Both the position numbers and the translations under genes were made by a program. Below are positions 55,400-64,000 of a stretch of 64,000 nucleotides of DNA, in pieces (the first letter of the stretch is position 1; each line of letters begins with the position of its first letter). Location of the stretch: the NCBI GenBank assembly GCA_947359465.1, contig OX375874.1:95489172-95553171 (forward strand). Direction: 5' to 3'. Below the pieces are notes generated by a model that was given only the letters and a program-made list of their open reading frames with translations, was not told where the DNA came from and did no database searches. This DNA comes from Metellina segmentata. Its lineage: Eukaryota > Arthropoda > Arachnida > Araneae > Tetragnathidae.

Positions 55400-56284
55400 T
55401 GTATACATTTGTGCAAGTTGAATACTTGTCATGTGTTTGTACTTTTCATGAGGCTCATCATTCATACGGGTACTCAGGCTCGTCTTTTAACTTGGTCATG
55501 GGTCCTGTAGTGAAGGTCTGGGGGTTTGAATTCTTTTGCCACGCACCTGTGCTTTCTTGTTAGAAACTGCTCTGTAAGTGAAAATTTCCTCATATGAACC
55601 GAAATCCGGCATATTAGTATTTATGAAATCATCGATTATCAAGATGTTTACAGAAATTGTAAGAGATAAGAAAAACTATTTCTAGACAGTCTATTTAAAA
55701 TCTATCTGTCAACAGATGCATCATAATAGTATTTATTAGCTGGGGGTCTCGGGGACGGATGGGCAGCTAACTATTTCTTTCTTTCTTTAACTATTCCAAC
55801 CTTTTCTTTTCAATTTTATCGACGTATTGCTCTAGTACGACGTAAATTCTCGTACATTACCTAACCAATTTTATGTATTGTTTATATTGCTTTCTTCCTG
55901 CCATTGGAAATTTTATTAGTGATATTGCTGCCATGATGAAAAAGTATTTTCGAAATTACTGGATTGTCCTGATAAATTTGGTTTAGTTAATCGGAAATTT
56001 TGAAAAAGTTACTTAAAATTATCAACAGCATATCATTGCTTACATTTTCTGGATGGTCAGTTCATTACAAGCCCGAAAGAATTCAAGTGAATCTTGAAGT
56101 CTCTATTTGATGTTTTTTCATTCTTTTTAAATATTTGTGCTAAAATGGCACTTCTAACAAAGTAACTGTCAAATGTTTGATGCTATGGGTATTTCACACC
56201 ATCTTGAAGTGAGTGAAGAGAGAAATGATTACGCAGAGAATCATTGAATATTTAATTCGAAACGCATCCGCGATAATCTATTAG
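55400..56284. other. No gene; SINE-tail-like fragment near 55826
   Basis: Mostly unrecognised. TATTGCTCTAGTACGACG and CGTACATTACC at 55826-55863 resemble the 3' tail of SINE family 2 (TTGCTCTAGTACGACTTTAA), preceded by CTTTCTTTCTTT. Confidence 0.35.
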
Positions 56285-58640
56285 TTGCGATTAATTTTAA
56301 TGGGGGACTATAATTATCCAAATATTGACAGAACAAACAATCTAGCTACAAATGGGAAAGGGGCAGAATTTTTGGAAGTGATACAGGATTGTTTTTTGTA
56401 CCAGATGGTGTATGAGGATACTAGGGACAATGTAATATTGGATTTGATTTTCAGCAATGATGAGGATAGGGTGCAGAATTTGGTTATAGGTGAGCCACTG
56501 GGAGAAAGTGATCATAGAAGTATCATAATAATAAATTTTCAGTCAGCATACACAATCAATAATAGGATAATTCCAAATTTCAGAAAGGTTAATTTTCATA
56601 GGATAAGGGAAGAGTTAAAGGAGACATTCAAAGGGGATTATTAGCACCGTATCATTTTGAACAATGGGAGGAATTCAAGAATAAGTTAGACAGGGTGTTA
56701 AAAAAACATGTAACGTTCAGGAAAAAAGGAAAATCTAGAAACTTGCTCCCTATGTGGTTTTCAGGAGAAACACACAAAGCTTTAAAATTAAAACAAAGAA
56801 CATACAGGGTATATAAAAGCACTGGTAACGACAGGGACAAGGAGGCATAACTGAAAGCCAGAAAGGAGTTTAAAACTATTAGTCGGAAAAAAAAGGTGTC
56901 CTTGGAGGAAAAAATAGCAAGGGAAATAAATATAAACCCAAAAGAATTTTTTGCATATGCGAGTGGTAAAAATAAATTTAGTACTACACTGGGCCCGTTG
57001 GAGGGGAGGTGAATTAATTCAAGACGAGGTGGGAATGACAAACCTGTTAAATGACTTTTTTCTAGGGGTTTTCAATGGTAACTATAAATTAAAAAAGGAT
57101 CCCAAGGATGGAGGCTTTGCAGGGGGTATAATTAAAGAATGCAAATTTAACAGGGAAGAAATAGTACATCAGTTGAAAATAATTAAGCCATCTAAAGCAC
57201 CAGGGCCAGCCGATATTTATACGAGAGAATTAGTGGAATGCGCGGAAGAATTGGGGGACGTAATTCACATCATATTTAATTCAACATATAGCACGGGTTG
57301 AGCACCAATGGATTGGAAGTTGGCCAACATAGCTCCAATTTTCAAAAAGGGAATACAAAGTGTTCTGGGCAACTATAGACCAGTAAGTCTAACATCAGTA
57401 ATTTGTAAAATATTTGAATCTCTGTTAAAAAAGCATATAATGTTATACTTGGAGAAGGGGGGACTGTTATCAGATAATCAGTATGGGTTTAGGAAGGGCA
57501 GATCCTGCTCTACAAACCTTTTGAAGTTCTACGAAAAAATTACTGAGGAGCTGGATAATAAGAGCAGTGTAGATATCATGTACATAGATTTTCAAAAGGC
57601 TTTTGATAAAGTACCTCATGATGCATTACTGTTTAAATTGGAAAGGCTGGGGATTCAGGGAAAAGCATTGATATGGATAAAGAATTGGTTATTGGGTAGA
57701 AAGCAGAGAGTGCAGGTAAAAGGAAATTATTCACAGTGGACAGAAGTTATAAGTGGGGTGCCTCAGGGATCAGTTTTGGGACCAATTTTATTTATAATTT
57801 TCATAGATGATATAGGTCAGGGGATTAATAATAGAATCAGTATATTTGCAGATGACTTAAAAATTTGGGGGACAGTGGATACCAAGTTACAGATAAAGAA
57901 TTTACAAGGGGATTTTGATAAGATATCCGAATGGGCTGTAAAATGGGGTATGTCATTTAATGTAGGGAAATGTCAAATTCTGCATATGGGTTACAGGAAC
58001 AGTGGAGCCGAGTACTGTCTGCAGAGAGTAAAGGTAAAGGAGGGAGAAACAGTCAAGGATCTTGGGGTGATAATTCACAGGGATTTTAAAATGGGTCACC
58101 AGTGTTCAGCTGCGGGTAAAAAGGCTAACAGGTTATTGGGGTATATTAAAAAGACTGTAACTTCAAGGGATAAGAATATAATCTTGCCGTTATATAAGGG
58201 TTTAGTAAGACCACATCTAGAATATGCTGTACAATTCTGGGCTCCGTATATGAGAAAGGATATAGAAGTAAATGAAAGGGTTCAGCACAGAGTTACAAAA
58301 CTAATAAAGGGGATAGCAAATCTCGACTATAATGAACGTTTAAGTAAGCTAAACATGTATACACTGGAAAGAAGAAGAAGGAGGGGGGTATTTGCTTCAG
58401 CTTTTCAAGTTGGTAAAACAAGGGGACACAGAGGGCTTTAATTACAATAGGTATGACAGAACAAGGGGCCATGGGTATAAATTGAATAGGACACATTTTA
58501 ATCGGGATTTATGGAAAAACTACTACTTTAATAGGGGAATAGACAGTTGGAACGCGTTGACAGAAAATATAGTTAATTCAAAGGGAGTGTACGAATTTAA
58601 GATGCAATTGGATAGTTAGTGGGAATTGGGGAATTCATAT
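56285..58640 (+). pseudogene. CR1-like LINE, 5'-truncated, endonuclease tail plus reverse transcriptase
   Basis: Target-primed retrotransposon ORF2. In order: C-terminal part of the apurinic endonuclease (GDYNYPNID, LDLIFSNDED and GEPLGESDHRS; 56285-56644), a linker read in another frame (about 56643-56985), then the reverse transcriptase with WKLANIAPIFKKG, NYRPVSLTSV, FQKAFDKVPHDAL, GVPQGSVLGPILF and catalytic FADD near 57845. The C-terminal GL.NYNERL-type thumb region and SWNALTENIV tail are also present. In-frame stops at about 56847 and 57299 and frameshifts near 56643, 56985 and at the G run at about 58385 disable it. The motif order fits the CR1/L2 group; Jockey is the nearest alternative. 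Confidence 0.85.
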
Positions 58641-59626
58641 ACAAAGGTCCAGCCTTGTTGGGCTTGAGCCTGTAGCTGGTCGTCAATATTTGTATGTATT
58701 TTTCGGAACAGTTTTTTTTTTATCGATTGTCAGATTCATTTTGAGATTTTTAATGAAGTCGCCAGTTGTAAACAGTTGTTTTGTAGTTCTCAAGTGAGGT
58801 TTCCGGACGTTTTGATACACTGTATGGCAATCTTTATATACTTCCATCGTTTATTCATAAGACTGTTTGGAATTGTTGTATTTTTATAACTCGCAGTTTT
58901 TCTTTTAATTCTAATTTATTCGCATCATTAAAAATTCCCTTTCAAAAGATTGCGCGCGCGATACATACTTATTCACCCATAGAGCCACAGTACTTTGCGG
59001 TGTGATGCATAGAATGCTGAGAGATAAGATCACGATGAATTATACTTATTTGATGCGTCAACTAAGAGGATGCATTCAATGAAACAAGAAAAATCACGAA
59101 TCATTCTATAAAATGGGTGACAATTTATTAGGTGTGAGCGGTAGAATGCCCCAATTGTCTGGATATTTTCAGATTTCTACTGTCGATTTAAGTAATGAAA
59201 TATACCAGAACATCCTCGTACATCCAAAAATTATTTGTATTTTCTGGCCTTTCAACAAATTCTGTAACTATAGTATCGTAATAAACATTTTTAGAGATTT
59301 TACGTTCAATACAAATAATGTAAAGATTTTATCTTTACTGTCTAATATCTATCCGTCCTGATCCCAGTGCAGCTGTTGCTTCAGTATTGTCACGACGCTA
59401 TATTGGAATAGATAAATTGAGATTTTGAAGTTAAGATGTTTACAATTCCTTTTCTATACAACGATACATAAGTACATAAGAGGAAAATGTAGATAAAGTT
59501 TTCTGAAAACAATTTGACTGGCCAAATTTTATTTATTCATTTTCATGTTTAAAACAAACATCTGGTGTGACATATTTTGAAGAGCTACTTATGTAGGATT
59601 TACACATTGAACAAAAAAAAATCTTA
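58641..59626. other. LINE 3' UTR and flank, no gene
   Basis: The first 50-60 bp (CCAGCCTTGTTGGGCTTGAG) probably belong to the LINE 3' UTR. The remainder shows no recognisable element; the frame at 59113-59361 has no known motif. Confidence 0.35.
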
Positions 59627-59915
59627 GGTCCTGTTCACATGAGGCGTTTTCTAACGCACGTTTTTGAGGTCAGCTTTATGCAAGCATTAAATTATGTTTT
59701 TTTTTAAATTCCTCTAATTGAAGTTTCTATCTTTGCCATCGTTGAAGATAGAGTAAAAATTTCAACGGAATCAAAACAGTGTAAAATTCTGCGCCAGATC
59801 GAAACCAAAAACAGATTTTTTATTTAGTTATTTACCATTTAATTATTTAATTTAGTGTTTACAGAAAGCTGACCTCAAAAACGCGCGTTAGAAAACGCCT
59901 CATGTGAACAGGGCC
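59627..59915. mobile_element. Harbinger-like MITE carrying Helitron-like sequence
   Basis: Inverted ends of about 50 bp: GGTCCTGTTCACATGAGGCG on the left and its near-exact reverse complement on the right, continuing TTTTCTAACGC and GTTTTTGAGGTCAGC. TTA flanks both sides (59624-59626 and 59916-59918). The interior at 59681-59748 matches the MITE at 34478 in reverse. Next to it, AGATAGAGTAAAAATTTCAA and TGTAAAATTCTGCGCCAGAT match the Helitron-like family interior. Confidence 0.75.
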
Positions 59916-59918
59916 TTA

Positions 59919-61493
59919 ATTTTAAAATTCTTTGTTGTGAAATTATGTGATTTTGAGACATTTTTGTCAATAATAACTATTTTATTTTCGTATTTGGTTC
60001 ATTTCTTATATATCCCCCCCCCTGCTCATGACCAGTACCATATTTCTAAATAGTCCGAGAAGGTTAATTTGGAATAGTCAACTAAAGGAAGACACATGTT
60101 GAGATTTTTTCAATGACAATTGAACTCTTTTGAATATTAAATTTTTAGGTATATAAAAATTAGTTAATTGCAGTGATGTGTAATAAAAGCAGAAAACCTG
60201 TGATAAAGACAAGAACACGGTTAACAAATAAATTATCGCACCCAAAACGTGAAAGAAAAAGTAATAACTTTTCCTTTCTTTATACGTTCCTTTTTCCATT
60301 ATGTGATTAATTGTACATGGCACGGATTTCTTCCAGAGCTAATTTTTTAAAGACAAGTATTCATTATTAATTATCAACAAACACAATTTAAGGTTTTCAA
60401 AACTTAATTATTGCCTTTCAAATTTCTTAACTCATGAATAGGGTCGGAGTTACCATCAGGCGCTATGGTCATAACCTATGCAGTCCTACAGACACTTATA
60501 TATATTGTATACACTATATTGTAGACGCTTATGTATACTATATCGTAATTATACTCTTGAAATTTCTCTTCAATTTAAGAAAATTGAATTGAAATGTTTT
60601 TTTTGTTGTCTATCTTGAACGGTTTTAAGTTGAGATGGTGTTCTTATTAATATTTCCATCAATATTTTGTAACGTTATTTAACGCTGTCAAACATTTATT
60701 TAACTCCGATTTCTTCCCTTTTTGCCAATTTCGAAACAGCTTAAGCCCATAATTGAACTGTCCTCAAATCCAGAACTACTTTTGACCAACCTTTTTGGAT
60801 ACTCGGGGTATTTCAATGGATACTTTGAGAATCAGTCTTAGAAGTTAAAGAGGGACAGTTGTAATTCAATAAATTAACGTCAGTAGGAAACGATCATTAA
60901 ATCAAAAATGAATATTCATAAGAACTAAGGTAAAACAGGAAACAATATTTAATGGAAGGGATGTAACGAAACTTTCAAAGCATAAATGGTACGCAGAAAT
61001 CAATGCATTAATATCCTTGAGAATATTTCTCAAGAAACTGGGAATAAACCGGTTTATTTTAATTGTGTGAAAATATTTAGAGACGTTCTTCCTCTGGACA
61101 TGAAGCATAGGTGAAAATTTACTGATATATTTAAATGGTGGGAAGTGGACACGGGTAAGTCGCTCTCAGGTCAAGGGATATTGTGGTGAGTGTCTGCTAC
61201 ATCCATTACAAAAAGCATTTATTTTAAAATTGATTATTAATGTTAACAATCGATGACTTGAAATTGTACAGTTTTGGAATGATTCGTCTGTGCTCATAAA
61301 TTCGTGGTAATTGGTACATACAAACTAAAAATTGCAATATTTGAGAATAAAGCGGTACCTCGTTTATGGCGGCAGTACCGCATGTAGGGTTCTGGCGCCC
61401 TCGGCAAAGGTACGACTTGGCGCCCCCATGTCAAAATGTATGGTAGAACTAGGACAAAAATAAAAATCGTAACTTCATAAAATAAACTACACG

Positions 61494-61495
<2 letters not shown>
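59919..61495. other. No gene or repeat recognised
   Basis: AT-rich DNA with only a short C run near 60015. Open frames (60078-60323 minus, 60902-61108 minus) have no family signature. Confidence 0.35.

Positions 61496-61496
<1 letters not shown>

Positions 61497-61522
<26 letters not shown>
61497..61522. repeat. GA microsatellite
   Basis: Alternating GA followed by an A run. Confidence 0.9.
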
Positions 61523-61525
<3 letters not shown>

Positions 61526-62074
61526 AAAAAATTGGTAATACCGTCAACATTACTTTTCTTGCTTTTCGCATGGCAAATTATGTGATTGAGTCGTAAAAGT
61601 GCATAGTTTCTGCCACCTTTTGTAGAATGGAGTTAATAGGTTTATCGAACCTTTTCCCCCCATGGTAGACCGGAATTAGATTTTAATGTTTCGACGTACT
61701 AAAACTGCGCTCTCAGGACACCACTGTAACCAGTAAGGTAAAAAATCATGAGGGCATTTTCAATATTCGCATATGGCTTTTTAAGAGAACATTTGTATAT
61801 ACACTGCAACAGGTGAGGTTGGGTAGTTGACTACGTATATCTTCAATGTGTTCCACAACTCGAGTTTTTAAACATTGAATTTCATTAACTAAGTCTTCAA
61901 AATTAATATCCTTCGAATACTGAAGCCCAAAAATCCTCCCCCTCCTACTAATGTATTTCATTCTTTTGTCAAAGTCATATCTTCGTTAAAGCAAAAGTCC
62001 TGCCACATCTGACACTATTAAAAACTCGTCTCACAATAGCAATGCTCAGTCTATTAATATGTTTGGTTGATTGG

Positions 62075-62272
62075 ATTTTATTGTGCAAGGGCCATATTTG
62101 GCTTAGATGCGCCAAACACAAGACAGACAACGTCAATTAGACATACACACGCAAGGAAAGTCTTACTGATACAGAAGAGAAAATGCAGCCAGGAAGGAAT
62201 CGAACCTGCGCCGCCTACAACTATCAGGTTGCAAGCTCAGTGGGCAAACCCACTGATCCATGGCAGTCCTGT
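62075..62272 (-). repeat. tRNA-derived SINE, third type
   Basis: On the minus strand the head contains GGATCAGTGGGTTTGCCC and a perfect B box GGTTCGATTCC. The tail reads GCCCTTGCACAATAAAATCC. The apparent open frames across it are by-products. No clear target duplication was found. Confidence 0.6.
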
Positions 62273-62744
62273 CAACGTATATTTTACGTCTATGCCGCGT
62301 TTCGTGGTTTTCTTTTCGACTACGAAGAAAAGGTTACGGGTAAGGTTCATTGTACCAAAAAATGCAGTTACAGCGTACGCAATTCCAAACTAAATAACAT
62401 GCTTACAGAGTTGGTTTGCAAGGACCGCATAAAGGTGGATGGATTTGAAAAATACGTGATACTAAATATTGATGCTTGATGTTTATTTAATCCAGGTTTT
62501 AAAACCTTTCCAGAGATCTACGCGTTTATACCTAGCATCTTGTTTCAAACAATAAGAGACAAATTCAACGTAATTTATGTTTCAAAATTCTTCACAATTT
62601 GCATAAACCCCAGAATCTGGGTACAAATTTTCAGGATTTTTTGTCAATACAATCAAAATGTAACTGATATTAAGCACTATAAAAGCTTTTTATATCTATC
62701 ACTATATTTAATACTAGTTACTAGTTTTAATACCCATAAATAGT

Positions 62745-62800
62745 CCGTTGCGTTGCCGCAATGCGACTTTAATTAACTACTTACCTTTAATAGCCATAAC
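62745..62800 (+). repeat. SINE family 2-like 3' tail fragment
   Basis: CGTTGCGTTGCCGCAATGCG followed by ACTTTAATTAACTACTTACC resembles the SINE family 2 tail (CGTTGTGTTGCTCTAGTACG, ACTTTAACTAAAAATTACC). The body is absent. Confidence 0.4.
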
Positions 62801-63371
62801 TCACATAATCTATGTTGTCCGCTAATAATAATAAAAAAGAAATATAGGTCGATTGTTTTACATTAACAAAAAGGAATACACGAAAGTTAAAACAATGATC
62901 GTATCAAAAATCCTAGCGCTACTCGCAACTGTATTGTGTGTTTTGACGTGAAAATGTTTGGGTAGCTCTAACATTTGACATGTCTACCAATCAAATATGA
63001 TTGAGTTCACAGATGGATTCCGACTTGTGGTTAGATTTCATGTATTCGTTTGACCAGTAATGGACTGGGTCAAAGGGAGGTCGCACGTGCGGTCGGCCTT
63101 CAGATCAGTGTTTAAACAATACTTTTTCAATTAAAAATAATCAGTAAACTGGAAGGAATAATCTAATCATGAATAAAGAAAATTCCTGCAGTTGTTATGC
63201 AACTTCTTCTGAGTATTTTTTGTCCAATTCTATTAACCTGTCATGCTGCTTAAAAGGATAGTCTGTAATCAGAACTGCACCAGCCACAAAGTCTGCGTCT
63301 GTTTGTTGCTGTAGAAACGGATAGTAACCCATTGAATGCATTTCCCATAGCTTCAAGAAATGAATTCAAGT
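62801..63371. other. No gene or repeat recognised
   Basis: Ordinary AT-rich sequence up to the TA target site of the Tc1 element at 63371-63372. Confidence 0.35.
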
Positions 63372-63372
63372 A

Positions 63373-64000
63373 CACTCATTGTCATAAAAATTTGAGCACC
63401 AAGAAAAAGTCGTCAAAATGAAACGAAATTTTACACATGTAAGTACTACTTTGATATAAGTAAGTGATTAGAAAATCAAAGAAAAAGGATCATTTATTGC
63501 AGAAAAAAGTACAAATGAAAGGAAGTTTTAGTACCCTGTTTGAACCCCTCTAGCGCGAATGCACGATGCGATACGAGCGGGCATTGAGGTTCCGTATGAT
63601 GTCCTGAGACATCTCGTTCCACAGTAGCTGTAAACGCGCCTCTAGTTCGACCAAACTCGTAGGGTGTACAACTTGCCGTCCCAAATGATCCCATATACGT
63701 TCGATTGGTGACAAATCTGGGGATCGAGCAGGCCAGGGAAGGGTGGTAATGTGGCGGAGGCAGTCTTGTGACATCCTTGATGTGTGTGGCCGAGCATTGT
63801 CTTGTTGAAAAATGGCTCCTCGGAGCCGTGCCATGAGTGGCATCACATGTGGCTGAAAGATGTCATGGACGTACCGCTGGGCTGTCATTGTGCCATGGAT
63901 CAATATTAGGGGTGACCGTGTATCGTAAGCAATGGCACTCCATACCATCACACCAACTGTGGGAGTGGTGTGTTGCTGTAAAGCGAAGGCAGGATTGAGA
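63373..64000 (-). mobile_element. Tc1-like element, cut by the window edge
   Basis: Begins after TA with CACTCATTGTC, then CACCAAGAAAAAG. Same family as the truncated copy at 44246, with high identity through GATACGAGCGGGCATTGAGG. The other end lies outside the window. Confidence 0.9.
63550..64000 (-). CDS. Tc1-like transposase, 5' partial
   Basis: DDE transposase for cut-and-paste movement. The frame stays open to the right edge of the window. Visible parts are VGVMVWSAIAYDTRSPL, then FQQDNARPHTSRM with the second catalytic D, and LPWPARSPDLSPIERIWDHL with the E, 32 residues apart by my count. It ends RIVHSR and a stop at 63550-63552, some eight codons before the stop position of the sister copy (RKRGPTEY there), apparently through a point change. 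Within the window the frame is otherwise intact; activity depends on the part outside. Confidence 0.85.
   Translation of the reverse strand, partial: LNPAFALQQHTTPTVGVMVWSAIAYDTRSPLILIHGTMTAQRYVHDIFQPHVMPLMARLRGAIFQQDNARPHTSRMSQDCLRHITTLPWPARSPDLSPIERIWDHLGRQVVHPTSLVELEARLQLLWNEMSQDIIRNLNARSYRIVHSR

Noticed and set aside
61746..61961. Minus-strand 71-codon frame with an acidic/helical look
   Set aside because: It could be a transposon fragment, but I could not tie it to a family, and its length is within chance for this composition.
62067..62479. Overlapping frames of 98 and 108 codons
   Set aside because: They cross a tRNA-derived SINE on the opposite strand and have no protein signature.

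Overview
The window is AT-rich, intron-bearing animal DNA. Its repeats (Tc1/mariner, hAT, CR1-like and R2-like LINEs, tRNA-headed SINEs, a Gypsy-like LTR element whose Gag start resembles those common in arachnids) point to an arthropod, most likely a spider. That taxonomic guess is an inference. I see no prokaryotic genes, CRISPR arrays or rRNA.

The one convincing host gene lies on the minus strand: a five-finger C2H2 zinc-finger transcription factor. Nearly all of its coding sequence is one exon (5821-7600). A tiny first coding exon of 13 nt (29282-29294) sits in a locally CpG-richer, promoter-like block about 21.7 kb upstream, and it splices in frame. Positions 1-5820 are probably its 3' UTR and flank. 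The big intron (7602-29281) holds decayed elements: a mariner relic split by a hAT-like insert, a 50-bp tandem array followed by a TATA box and AATAAA signals, a Helitron-like copy, and a 1385-bp Tc1 element with both ends.

From about 30 kb onward the window is transposon-dominated. The most striking structure is a nest between 34958 and 49596. One Helitron-like copy is interrupted by two separate insertions. The first (35531-44949) has inverted repeats of about 40 bp and carries two exons of a THAP-type zinc finger; I read it as a relic of a THAP-transposase DNA transposon. It is itself filled with a LINE RNase H fragment, a SINE, a 3.7-kb hAT-like element (which contains two more SINEs and another Helitron copy) and a Tc1 fragment. 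The second insertion (44977-49500) is a young LTR retrotransposon with almost identical LTRs and perfect 5-bp target duplications. It encodes only one Gag-like protein and has no visible protease, reverse transcriptase or integrase. Its leader carries nine 49-bp repeats, each with a predicted hairpin.

Further right are a Tc1-like relic cleanly interrupted by a hAT element with 8-bp target duplications, more Helitron-like pieces, an R2-like 3' fragment, a 673-bp foldback palindrome, a frame-broken CR1-like LINE, a Harbinger-like MITE that shares sequence with the Helitron family, a tRNA-headed SINE, and a Tc1 transposase running off the right edge.
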